From contig NZ_JAMRXH010000026.1 in NCBI RefSeq assembly GCF_023740735.1, forward strand, positions 1 through 64,000: a stretch of 64,000 nt of DNA. Direction: 5' to 3'. The translations under genes were made by a program, and so were the position numbers. Positions 36,559-44,193 of this stretch are shown one piece after another; positions within the stretch are counted from its first letter, which is position 1, and each line of letters opens with the position of its first letter. The stretch comes from Nocardia sp. CDC159. Lineage in GTDB: Bacteria; Actinomycetota; Actinomycetes; Mycobacteriales; Mycobacteriaceae. The notes below the pieces were generated by a model. It had not been told where the DNA came from, ran no database searches, and saw only the letters and a list, made by a program, of their open reading frames with translations.

Positions 36559-37686
36559 GTGTTCGAAGATTACCGTGAGGCCACCGAGCTGTGCCGTGTG
36601 CTGTTCTCGTCGTTTCCGCGAAAGGATCAGCGGACGCGCGCGACCCAATATTTACAAGGATTGCTGGAATCGCCCGGGCGTAAATCCGTGCGTAATATAG
36701 CCCGTGCCTTCGGCGGCTCGGCGTCGGGTCAGGGACTGCATCATTTCATCAGCGTGTACGACTGGGACTGGATGCCGATGCGCCGGGCCCTGGCCGGATA
36801 CGTGCTCCGGACGCAGCAGATCGACGCCTGGGTGGTCGACTCGATGGTGATCAGGAAGGCGGGGCGGCATTCGGTGGGCGTCGAGCGCCGCTTCATGCCG
36901 TCGGAGGGGCGGGTGCTCAACGTGCAGCAGGCCACCGCGCTGTGGGCGGTCTCGGCCGAGACCACCAATCCGCTGGATTGGCGCATGCATCTTCCGCACA
37001 CCTGGCTCGACGACGAGTACCGCCGCGCCTCGGCCGCGATCCCGGCCGAGTTGCGGCCGCAGCCGGTGGAGGATCTGATCGTCGAACTGTGTCTGCACGC
37101 GAAAACCGAATGGCAGCTGCCGGTTCGGCCGCTGGTTCTCGATGCGCGCAATCTCGATGTGGTCGCGATGGTGCCGCGGCTGCGCGCCGCCGGGATTCCC
37201 GTGCTGGCTCGGGTCGGCGAGGCGACCAAGCTGTATGTCGCCGAGAAGTCGCTGTCGGGTCAGCACAGCCAGCGCTCAGTGGCGGCGAGCGAGATCGCGC
37301 CCACGTCCGGGAGAGGGCGTCGAGTCTCCCTGCGGCCGAACGGGATCGTGCCCGCGGTCGGCTTTCCGGCGCGCGCGCATGCCGGTGGCCGGGGGTCGGA
37401 ACTGTCGCTGGTCGAACTGCCCGTGGCGGCGGATCCGCGGGCCCGGGCGCTGTGGCTGACGGATTTGCCGACCGCCCGGACCGGTGAAGTGATCCGGGCG
37501 GCAACGGCTTCGGCGCAGGTCGAGCGCGACTGCGCCGTGGTGTCCGACCAGGTCGGCGCGCGCGATTACTCCGGTCGCACCTACGGCGGTTGGCATCGGC
37601 ACATGACCCTGGCCTCCGCCGCTCACACACTCATGATGCGGGCAATGGCAGATCGCGCGAAGGCCGCGGCGCCGAAGGCCGGATGA
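36559..37686 (+). CDS. IS701-like transposase-derived protein, probably domesticated
   Basis: A 375-aa protein starting at GTG 36559. It follows the IS701 DDE pattern: WVVDSMVIRKAGRHSVGVER (first Asp region), RPLVLDARNLDVV (second Asp) and QVERDCAVVSDQ with GWHRHMTLASAAHTL near the end. In active IS701 proteins the last region reads ERDYQELK, with the catalytic Glu; here that Glu is Val (my alignment from memory). No terminal repeats flank it, and its 3' end overlaps the acyltransferase gene on the other strand by 56 bp. It contains a rare TTA codon at 36652. It may be a regulator at the cluster border rather than a mobile element. Confidence 0.75.
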   Translation: MFEDYREATELCRVLFSSFPRKDQRTRATQYLQGLLESPGRKSVRNIARAFGGSASGQGLHHFISVYDWDWMPMRRALAGYVLRTQQIDAWVVDSMVIRKAGRHSVGVERRFMPSEGRVLNVQQATALWAVSAETTNPLDWRMHLPHTWLDDEYRRASAAIPAELRPQPVEDLIVELCLHAKTEWQLPVRPLVLDARNLDVVAMVPRLRAAGIPVLARVGEATKLYVAEKSLSGQHSQRSVAASEIAPTSGRGRRVSLRPNGIVPAVGFPARAHAGGRGSELSLVELPVAADPRARALWLTDLPTARTGEVIRAATASAQVERDCAVVSDQVGARDYSGRTYGGWHRHMTLASAAHTLMMRAMADRAKAAAPKAG

Positions 37687-38653
37687 GTCCGGCCAGCGCC
37701 GCGCGGGCGGCGGCCGTGGTGCCCCGATCCCTGTCCTCCGGACCGGGACGCGCGGGGGAGACCGCGATCACCGACCCGCGTCCCGCCCGCATGGCGGGAT
37801 GTCGCCGCGCGATCTGCGCCAGGCCCTGGCCGGGGCCCGTCTCGACACAGACGACACGATCATGGGACGCGATCAGCCGGTCGAGTGCGGGCCAGAACCG
37901 CACGGGTGCGACCGGCTGATCCGCCCAGAACACCGGATCGGCGATCGTCGCGTCATCGAGGGGGTGGGTGGTGTAGCACGAGACGACCGGTATCCGCGGC
38001 GACCGCGGCGTGAGCGCGGCGAGGTGTTCGACGCTGCCGCGGGCGGCGGCCGCCAGCACCGGACTGTGAAAGGCGCTCAGCGCCGGTACCCGGCGGCACG
38101 TCCGTCCCGTCGACCGCAGCTCGGCGGAGATCCGCTCGAGTTCCTCGTCCGGTCCCGCGAGGATCGTCTGCTTGGGTGCGTTGATCGCCGCGATCGAAAC
38201 CGTCTCGGAGACATACGGTCCCAGGGCGTCGACCGAGGCGGCCACCGCGAGCATGCCGCCCGGCGGCGCCGCGTCGATCCGATGTACCCGGTCGAGCAGG
38301 ACACCGGCGGCCTCCGGTAGCGAGAAGATGCCCGCGAGTGCGGCCGCCACCAATTCGCCCACGCTGTGGCCGATGAGGACGTCCGGACGCAAGCCCCAGT
38401 TCATCACCATGCGGCCCAGGGCGTAGTCGACCGCGAACAGCAGCGGCTGGGCGCGCGTGACATGGTCGATCGAGACGGTCGGCGTGACGCCGAGCCAATC
38501 CTGCCGCAGCGCTTCGCCTTCCGCGCCGAATGCCGCGAATACCTCGTCGATCGCCGCGGTGAAGGACGGCTCGTGTCGATACAGTCCGGCGGCCATCCGG
38601 TCGTACTGCGAACCCTGACCGGGCAGCAGTAGCGCCAATGTCGGATCAGTCAG
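37631..38653 (-). CDS. Acyltransferase of the starter-unit module (DpsD/ZhuC-like)
   Basis: A 340-aa malonyl-CoA:ACP acyltransferase-fold protein. Motifs are LLLPGQGSQY (N-terminal), LIGHSVGELVAAA (nucleophile Ser) and SAFHSPVL (His; the AFH form usually means malonyl-type). In daunorubicin and R1128 clusters such a protein pairs with a KAS III-like enzyme; ZhuC removes unwanted acetyl starters by hydrolysis. The start is unclear: an AGGGAGGG box precedes CTG 38653, which overlaps the KAS III stop (CTGACTGA). The only standard start further up is GTG 38734 inside the KAS III gene. Last gene of the minus-strand operon. Confidence 0.85.
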   Translation of the reverse strand: MTDPTLALLLPGQGSQYDRMAAGLYRHEPSFTAAIDEVFAAFGAEGEALRQDWLGVTPTVSIDHVTRAQPLLFAVDYALGRMVMNWGLRPDVLIGHSVGELVAAALAGIFSLPEAAGVLLDRVHRIDAAPPGGMLAVAASVDALGPYVSETVSIAAINAPKQTILAGPDEELERISAELRSTGRTCRRVPALSAFHSPVLAAAARGSVEHLAALTPRSPRIPVVSCYTTHPLDDATIADPVFWADQPVAPVRFWPALDRLIASHDRVVCVETGPGQGLAQIARRHPAMRAGRGSVIAVSPARPGPEDRDRGTTAAARAALAGLIRPSAPRPSRDLPLPAS

Positions 38654-39701
38654 CGGAATCCCTCCCTGTCGTGGTGTGCCAGGGCGGCCGGTCGATGATT
38701 TCGACCACCGCGCAGGACCAGGTGAATCCGGCACCGACGCTGACCAGCAGGCACAGCTCGCCCGGACCGACGGCGCCGCTGCCGACGAGGTGGTCCAGTC
38801 CGGCGATCGGGTCCCCGGCGCCGAGATGCCCGATGGTCCGGCTCCACGACCAGGTCGTCAGCTCCGGCTCGAAATCGAACTGGGCCAGGAAACCCGCTTT
38901 GATGCGCCGGAAGCCCATATGCGGCAGCGAGAATCGCGCGATGTTCTCGAGCTTGACACCGGCCGCGGCGAGCGCGCCGGCCACCGCGGCCTTCTGGCCC
39001 GCGGCGATCCGGTGCGCGGTGGGCATGCGGCCCTTCGCGGCGATGTATGCCCGTTTGTGCGCCTCGAGATCGACGATCGGCTGTTCGCTGGGGACCGGAA
39101 CGCCCTGCGGGTCGCCCGCGCGGTGGATACCTTCCAACTCCGGATCGGAGACGGTGTGCTTGCCGCGCACCACCGCGAAGCCGGAGCGTCGTGAAACCAC
39201 CAGGGCCGTACCGCCGTCCGCGTAGACGGTGCCCGGATCGCTGCGCCAGCGGTCGAATCCGGGCGGACCCATGCGGTCGCCGCTGGTGATCAGCGCGCAA
39301 TCCCGCGCGGGGTCGGCGGCGAGGTAGGCGTCGGCGAGTTCCAGCGCGGCCATCGCGCCGTTGGATGCCTGCCGGATCTCGATTGCGGGGCAATCGTTTC
39401 CGACCGCCGTGCGCTGCACGTACGAGGCGGGCGACCACAGGTGGTGGCCCTGCAGGTACACGCTGGCGTGCAGGACGAGCGAGACGCGGTCGGGGGTCAG
39501 CCGCGCGCGCCGCAGCGCGGTGCGCGCGGCCCGGGCCGCCATCTCCGGTGGTGATTCGTCCGGTGCGGCGACGGCCACCGATGTCATGCCGGTCGACTGG
39601 GCCAGTGCGCGTTCGCAGTCGCCCGCAGCGATGGCGTCGTCGACCGGGACCCGCGGCGGCAACCACACCGCGCAGCCGGCGATGTACAGATCGTCGGTCA
39701 T
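38646..39701 (-). CDS. KAS III-like starter-unit ketosynthase/acyltransferase (DpsC type)
   Basis: A 351-aa thiolase-fold protein starting at ATG 39701, overlapping the LLM gene stop. In FabH the nucleophile is Cys; here the matching site reads RQASNGAMAAL, so Ser (residue about 113) takes its place, as in DpsC of daunorubicin biosynthesis, which selects propionyl-CoA. The His is in FSLPHMGF, and the FabH Asn site reads TIGHLGAGDP. These changes fit an acyl-transfer enzyme that loads a non-acetate starter. It is paired with the acyltransferase downstream. Confidence 0.88.
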   Translation of the reverse strand: MTDDLYIAGCAVWLPPRVPVDDAIAAGDCERALAQSTGMTSVAVAAPDESPPEMAARAARTALRRARLTPDRVSLVLHASVYLQGHHLWSPASYVQRTAVGNDCPAIEIRQASNGAMAALELADAYLAADPARDCALITSGDRMGPPGFDRWRSDPGTVYADGGTALVVSRRSGFAVVRGKHTVSDPELEGIHRAGDPQGVPVPSEQPIVDLEAHKRAYIAAKGRMPTAHRIAAGQKAAVAGALAAAGVKLENIARFSLPHMGFRRIKAGFLAQFDFEPELTTWSWSRTIGHLGAGDPIAGLDHLVGSGAVGPGELCLLVSVGAGFTWSCAVVEIIDRPPWHTTTGRDSAD

Positions 39702-40732
39702 ACCCTTGCCGCACCCGTCGCCTCGAGCCGCGCGGCCAGCAGGGACGGCAGCTGCTCGGACGCCAATTCGATGTTGCGCGCCACCAGATCGTCGGGCATA
39801 CCGGCGATATCGGCCCACAGGATCAGATGCCGCACCGGCAATCCCGCGATCCGCTCGGCGATCCGGTCGGCCGCCTGCTGGGGCGTCAGGACTTCCAGAA
39901 TGCCCCAGGAACCGTCGTCCGGTCGCCGCCGGATGTCCTCGGGGCCCAGCTCGGGTGGCAGGGGCCGATCGGTGCCCTCGACCGAGAGCCTGCGGTAGGA
40001 GTTCTTCTGGTAGACCATGTGCGGAACGATTCGGTCCCAGGCTTGTTCGGGATCGTCGGCCAGCACGACGGGTACCAGATCCGCCACCCGAGCCTGTTCG
40101 GGATCGTGGCCGCCCTCGATCAGCCCCGCACGGTAGTGGGTGAACATCTCGTGGGAGATGTGCATCAGGCCCATGCCGAGCCGACCGGCCAGCCGCGCGC
40201 CGCGCGGACCGTAGAATCCGCCCCACAGCGGGACCGGGTCCTGGACGGGTCCCGGCGTGACGCCGCCGGTCTCCCACAGTCGCCGGACCTCCTCGATGGC
40301 GGCGCCGGTGCGCCGGAACCGCTGGCCGAAATCGGTGTCGAACAACTGATATTCGGGCACCCGGTACCCGGCGCCGAGGCCGAGTTCCAGCCGCCCGCCA
40401 CTGATCAGATCGACCACCGCGGCTTCCTCGGCCAGCTGGGCGGGCTTGCGCAACGCGGGCAGTACCACCGCGGTTCCGATCCGGACGTTGTGGGTACGCG
40501 CTGCGGCCGCGGCGGCGAATGTCAAAGGCTGGGGCAGATACCCGTCGTCGAACAGGTGGTGTTCGGTGAACCATACCCCGCCCGCCCCGCGGCGATCGGC
40601 CTCCTCACAGAACTCCAGGGCGCGCGCGTAGCGATCGGCCCACGGCCGGTGCCAGCGCTGTGGATTGCGCAGATCGAAGACCAGTCCGACGTCCACGGGT
40701 GCGCTCCTCGTCTCCGACACCTTGCCGCTCAT
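39698..40732 (-). CDS. LLM class (luciferase-like) flavin or F420-dependent oxidoreductase
   Basis: A 344-aa TIM-barrel oxidoreductase starting at ATG 40732, overlapping the ketoreductase stop (ATGA). Family segments are VWFTEHHLFDDGYLPQP, RIGTAVVLPALRKPAQLAEEAAVVD and GRLELGLGAGYRVPEY. These enzymes use reduced FMN or F420; Nocardia makes F420, so either is possible. Its place between starter-unit and sugar genes suggests a tailoring redox step on the aglycone or sugar, but no partner flavin reductase is nearby. Substrate not predictable. Confidence 0.85.
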   Translation of the reverse strand: MSGKVSETRSAPVDVGLVFDLRNPQRWHRPWADRYARALEFCEEADRRGAGGVWFTEHHLFDDGYLPQPLTFAAAAAARTHNVRIGTAVVLPALRKPAQLAEEAAVVDLISGGRLELGLGAGYRVPEYQLFDTDFGQRFRRTGAAIEEVRRLWETGGVTPGPVQDPVPLWGGFYGPRGARLAGRLGMGLMHISHEMFTHYRAGLIEGGHDPEQARVADLVPVVLADDPEQAWDRIVPHMVYQKNSYRRLSVEGTDRPLPPELGPEDIRRRPDDGSWGILEVLTPQQAADRIAERIAGLPVRHLILWADIAGMPDDLVARNIELASEQLPSLLAARLEATGAARV

Positions 40733-41724
40733 TCGGGCCGCCTTTCGCTGAGAAGTTGTTCTGCCGCGCAGAATTCGATGGTTCGGCGCAGCGCCGTTTC
40801 CAGATCCACCATGGGTTGCCAACCGGTCGCGGCGCGGAAGGCCGAGGAGTCGACCGTGAGACTTTGCAGATCGCCCGCCTCGGCATGCTCCGGGGGCGGC
40901 ACCGACACGACCGGCACCCGGGTGCCGGTCCGTTCGGCGACCAGATCCGCGATCGTGCCGAACAACTCCTTCAGCGCGAGCCCGCGTCCGGAGCCGAGCA
41001 CCCAGGCACGACCCGCCAGCTCGTCGGCGTGGTCGGCGGCCGCGGCCAGCGCGCGGGCGACGTCCTCGACATAGAGGACATCGCGGCGCACCGTGCCGTC
41101 GTGCCACATGGTAAGCGGCTGACCGGCGAGTGCGCGCCGGACCATGGTCGACACGACGCCCTTGTCCCGCGCGGTCGAGTGCGGGCCGTAGCCGAAGACG
41201 GTCGGCAGCCGAACCGAGACCGCACGATGCGGACCCGACCGCAGCCCGTCCAGCAGCAGCCGCTCCGCGCGCAGCTTCTGCCGGTCGTATTCGCCTGTCG
41301 GACGGTCGATTTCGGTACCGTCCACAATCTCGCGCGCGCCGCTGCCGACCTGCGAGACCGCGCCCGCGAACACGACCCGGGCCGGGTGCGACCGCTGGCC
41401 GAGCGCCTCTACCAGATCGGCGACCGTGCCGACGGTGACCCGTTCGGCCGCGTCGTCGCCCTCGGCGATGCGCCAGGTCGTGGTTCCCGCGATGTAGGCG
41501 ACGCAGTGCACGACGACATCGGCGTCCGCGACGGCCCGGGCCACCGCGCCCGGCGCGGTCAGATCCTGGGTGTCGACATCGATCACGGCGGCCGCGTCGG
41601 TGGGCACGGCCACCGGATGCCGGGCGACCGCGCGCAGCCGGATCGGGTGCGCGGCCAGCTCGCGCAGCACGGCCGAGCCGACGAATCCGGTCGCTCCGAG
41701 CAGGGTGTAGCGCAGAGGTTTCAC
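40729..41724 (-). CDS. NAD-dependent epimerase/dehydratase, probable NDP-hexose 4-ketoreductase
   Basis: A 331-aa extended short-chain dehydrogenase starting at GTG 41724, which overlaps the epimerase stop (GTGA); GTG 41730 is an alternative. The Rossmann motif is LLGATGFVGSAVLREL and the active-site Tyr-x3-Lys is YDRQK. DVLYVEDVARAL is the usual later motif. In deoxysugar pathways such proteins (for example DnmV) reduce the C-4 ketone and fix its stereochemistry. Gene context, next to a 3,5-epimerase and glycosyltransferase, supports this role. The final sugar configuration cannot be read from sequence. Confidence 0.82.
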   Translation of the reverse strand: MKPLRYTLLGATGFVGSAVLRELAAHPIRLRAVARHPVAVPTDAAAVIDVDTQDLTAPGAVARAVADADVVVHCVAYIAGTTTWRIAEGDDAAERVTVGTVADLVEALGQRSHPARVVFAGAVSQVGSGAREIVDGTEIDRPTGEYDRQKLRAERLLLDGLRSGPHRAVSVRLPTVFGYGPHSTARDKGVVSTMVRRALAGQPLTMWHDGTVRRDVLYVEDVARALAAAADHADELAGRAWVLGSGRGLALKELFGTIADLVAERTGTRVPVVSVPPPEHAEAGDLQSLTVDSSAFRAATGWQPMVDLETALRRTIEFCAAEQLLSERRPE

Positions 41725-42329
41725 CGCCACAGCCGGGCCTCCACCTCGCGGCAGACCGCGTACTCCGGGAGCAGTCCGCGCTCGCGGGCCTGTGCCAGCG
41801 TGGGCGCGGTGCGGTCGCGTTCGGACTGCGAAACCGGCTGGGAGATCGGCAGTCCGAGCTCGGGATCGAGGGGTGAGACCGCCAGCTCGTTGGCGGGGTC
41901 GTACTCCTCCGACATCAGGTACACCACGATCGACGCGTCCACCTGGGACAGGAAGGCATGCCCGACGCCCACCGGGATGAAGATCGCGCGACCGGTGTCG
42001 TCGCCCAGTTCCGTGTGTGCCCAGTGTCCGAAGGTGGGCGAGCCGACGCGCAGGTCGACCAGGAAGTCGGTGACCCGGCCGTGCGGGACGTACACGTACT
42101 TGCCGCGCCCGGGCGGAGTGGTGGTGTAGTGGATGCCGCGCAGCACGTCGCGGGCGGACAGGTTGTGGCTGACATCGCGCACCGGAAACAGGCCGTGCCC
42201 CAGGGTGTCCCGGAACACGGTCTCCCGGAACGGCGTGGTGAACAGCCCGCGGTCGTCGCGGTGTACCGGTGCGGTGAACTCGATCGCGCCCTCGATGGGC
42301 AGCGCGCGCGCCTCGGCGGTGATGGTCAT
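41721..42329 (-). CDS. dTDP-4-keto-6-deoxyhexose 3,5-epimerase (RmlC/DnmU type)
   Basis: A 202-aa cupin-fold epimerase starting at ATG 42329, overlapping the glycosyltransferase stop (ATGA). The catalytic His is in LRGIHYTTTPPGRGKYVYV, and FIPVGVGHAFLS carries the later conserved segment. It inverts C-5 (and C-3 if both are free) of a 4-keto sugar and thus gives an L-sugar. With the 2,3-dehydratase and aminotransferase across the divergent promoter, it fits a DnmU-type C-5 epimerase of a 3-amino-2,3,6-trideoxyhexose pathway. Confidence 0.9.
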   Translation of the reverse strand: MTITAEARALPIEGAIEFTAPVHRDDRGLFTTPFRETVFRDTLGHGLFPVRDVSHNLSARDVLRGIHYTTTPPGRGKYVYVPHGRVTDFLVDLRVGSPTFGHWAHTELGDDTGRAIFIPVGVGHAFLSQVDASIVVYLMSEEYDPANELAVSPLDPELGLPISQPVSQSERDRTAPTLAQARERGLLPEYAVCREVEARLWR

Positions 42330-43540
42330 GCCTTCCTCGGTTCGGTTCGGGGGGCGGATCGCGGCAGTCCGGCGCCGATGGCGGCGGTGATCCGGTCGAC
42401 GACGACGCTCGGGGTGGGCATGGCGTGCATCTCCGCGGCGACCTCGGTGGCCGCGGTGCGGTAGCTGTCCGAATCGAGCAGTGTGCCAAGGGCTGTGGCG
42501 ATGACGTCCGCATCGATTCGATCGGATTCGAAGCGCAGCGCCAGCCCGCGCGCCGCCGCGATCCGGGCATTGGTGTCGCCGTCGGTGTTGCGATCGGGAA
42601 TCGCCACCTGCGGCACACCGGCGTCCAGGGCCGCGTACATCGATCCCGCGCCGCCGTGGTGCACCACCGCCGCGCAGGAGCCCAGCACGGCGCGCAGCGG
42701 CATCCACGCCACCGGCCGCACGAATTCGGGCAGCGGCCCGAAGCGCGCCGGATCATCCAGTGTCACAACCAGTTCGACGTTCAGTTCCGCCGCGCCCGCG
42801 ATGATCTTCCGGACCAGCGAGCCGTCCCCGTAGCTGGCCGACATCGAGCCGAGGGTGGCCAGCACCCGACGTCGCGGCGGTTGCGCGCGGACCCAGTCGG
42901 GCAGTTGCGCGCCGCCGTTGTAGGGGATGTAACGCATGGGTTCGATGAGATCGGCGTAAGTTTCGGCGGGAATCGGCGTGCTCGCGTGGTGGATGGCCTC
43001 GAGCGAGGGCGGGCTGAGATCGATCTCGATATCGGCCTCGGCGCAGTCGGTCACCCCGAGCTCCGTCGCGATATCGCGCAGATGCGCCAGCGCGTAACCG
43101 AAGGTGGGCCAACGGGTTCCGATGCCGTGCAGAATCGCGGGTCGGCCCGTCGCGCGCGCGGCGACCAGGCCGGCGACCGCCATCGGGGTGTAGACCACCG
43201 CGTCGGCGTCCCATTCCCGGATCGCTCGCACCAGGCCGTCGACCATGCGGATGCCGGTCTGCCCGAAAGCGGCGGCGAATTCGGCCCAGAGCTGTTGCGG
43301 CGGTAGCTCCTTGGTGATGTCGGTTTCGCCGATCCGGCGCACGATCTCCTCATAGGGCCGGGCCGAGGCGCCGTCGTCGACCGCGACCGCGGGCAGTCCG
43401 GCGGCCACCGCCGTGGGCAGCGCCGCACCGGCGCACACCACCCGAACCTCGTGGCCCGCGGCCAAGGCGGCGTGCGCGAACGGCACGAGGGGCAGCAGAT
43501 GCGAGGTCGCGGGCATCGTGGTGATCAGATACCGCATCAC
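42326..43540 (-). CDS. GT1-family glycosyltransferase of the antibiotic type
   Basis: A 404-aa enzyme that moves an activated deoxysugar to the aglycone. It begins MMRYLITTMPATSHLLPLVP, with the acceptor-side His, and has the donor-binding signature VVHHGGAGSMYAALDAGVPQV near residue 295, followed by PDRNTDGDTNA. Size and motifs match macrolide/anthracycline glycosyltransferases such as DnmS. First gene of the six-gene minus-strand operon. No separate activator protein (DnmQ-like) lies in the window, so it may work alone. Confidence 0.93.
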   Translation of the reverse strand: MMRYLITTMPATSHLLPLVPFAHAALAAGHEVRVVCAGAALPTAVAAGLPAVAVDDGASARPYEEIVRRIGETDITKELPPQQLWAEFAAAFGQTGIRMVDGLVRAIREWDADAVVYTPMAVAGLVAARATGRPAILHGIGTRWPTFGYALAHLRDIATELGVTDCAEADIEIDLSPPSLEAIHHASTPIPAETYADLIEPMRYIPYNGGAQLPDWVRAQPPRRRVLATLGSMSASYGDGSLVRKIIAGAAELNVELVVTLDDPARFGPLPEFVRPVAWMPLRAVLGSCAAVVHHGGAGSMYAALDAGVPQVAIPDRNTDGDTNARIAAARGLALRFESDRIDADVIATALGTLLDSDSYRTAATEVAAEMHAMPTPSVVVDRITAAIGAGLPRSAPRTEPRKA

Positions 43541-43869
43541 ACCCGCCCGCGGAAATTCGGCACCAACATTTCAGAGTCCCTCCTGAGTCGATTTCTCATC
43601 CTCCCCATAATTACGGGCGGCCCGCGGGCGAGCAATACGCCCAGCGCCAATTCTCTGTCAACCGTCCGTCAATTCCGAGCGGCCCGTGGACGTTGACGTT
43701 CGGCAATAAATGACATGTTCCTGACATTCGCGATAATCGGACATAGCGGACACCCTTGCAGGGCCCGAATATTTGACATCACTCTGACTGTGTGCAGCTT
43801 GAATCTTTGCCGAGCGATTCAACATGATGGTGAGCGAGGGTGAATTGCCGGAGTTAGGAGAAATTTCCG
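43541..43869. promoter_or_regulatory. Divergent cluster promoter with TGAC pairs at 11-bp spacing
   Basis: This 329-bp region separates the glycosyltransferase operon from the PKS operon. Three tandem pairs of TGAC half-sites lie 11 bp apart, about one helical turn: on the minus strand at 43657-43671 (TTGACGG...TTGACAG), and on the plus strand at 43711/43722 (TGACAT twice) and 43774/43785 (TTGACAT, CTGACT). A weaker GGACA pair lies at 43739/43748. Such direct repeats are the usual target form of OmpR/SARP-type winged-helix activators. The stretch is clearly less GC-rich than the genes. Confidence 0.65.
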
Positions 43870-44193
43870 ATGCACAGCACGTTGATCGTGGCTCGGATGA
43901 ATTCTGAAGCGCAGACCGATATCGCGGGCCTGTTTGCCGAATTCGACGGCACCGATATGCCGCATCGCATGGGCACCCGGCGGCGGCAGCTGTTCTATTA
44001 CCAGGGCCTGTATTTCCACCTGCAGGATTTCGACACCGACGACGGCGGCGCGCGCATCGACCAGGCCCGCAGCGATCCTCGGTTCATCGGCATCAGCGCG
44101 GATCTGCGGCCGTTCGTCTCGCCCTACGACCCGAAGACCTGGCGCTCGCCCGCCGATGCCATGGCGACCCGCTTCTACAACTGGACGGCGTGA
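43870..44193 (+). CDS. TcmI-family polyketide cyclase
   Basis: A 107-aa cyclase of the TcmI/JadI/UrdF family (Cyclase_polyket). The start is ATG 43870 behind a TAGGAGAA box. Characteristic segments are MHSTLIVARMN, RRQLFYYQGLYFHLQDFD and FVSPYDPKTWRSPADAMATRFY, ending in WTA. Homologues close later rings of aromatic polyketides, the angular ring in angucyclines. It overlaps the KS gene (GTGA) and is the first gene of the long plus-strand operon. The order cyclase-KS-CLF-ACP-KR-aromatase is the classical angucycline order. Confidence 0.93.
   Translation: MHSTLIVARMNSEAQTDIAGLFAEFDGTDMPHRMGTRRRQLFYYQGLYFHLQDFDTDDGGARIDQARSDPRFIGISADLRPFVSPYDPKTWRSPADAMATRFYNWTA

Noticed and set aside
36514..37700. 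An active IS701 insertion sequence
   Set aside because: No terminal inverted repeats or target duplication could be found on both sides, and the 3' end runs into a conserved pathway gene. I treat it as a domesticated gene instead.
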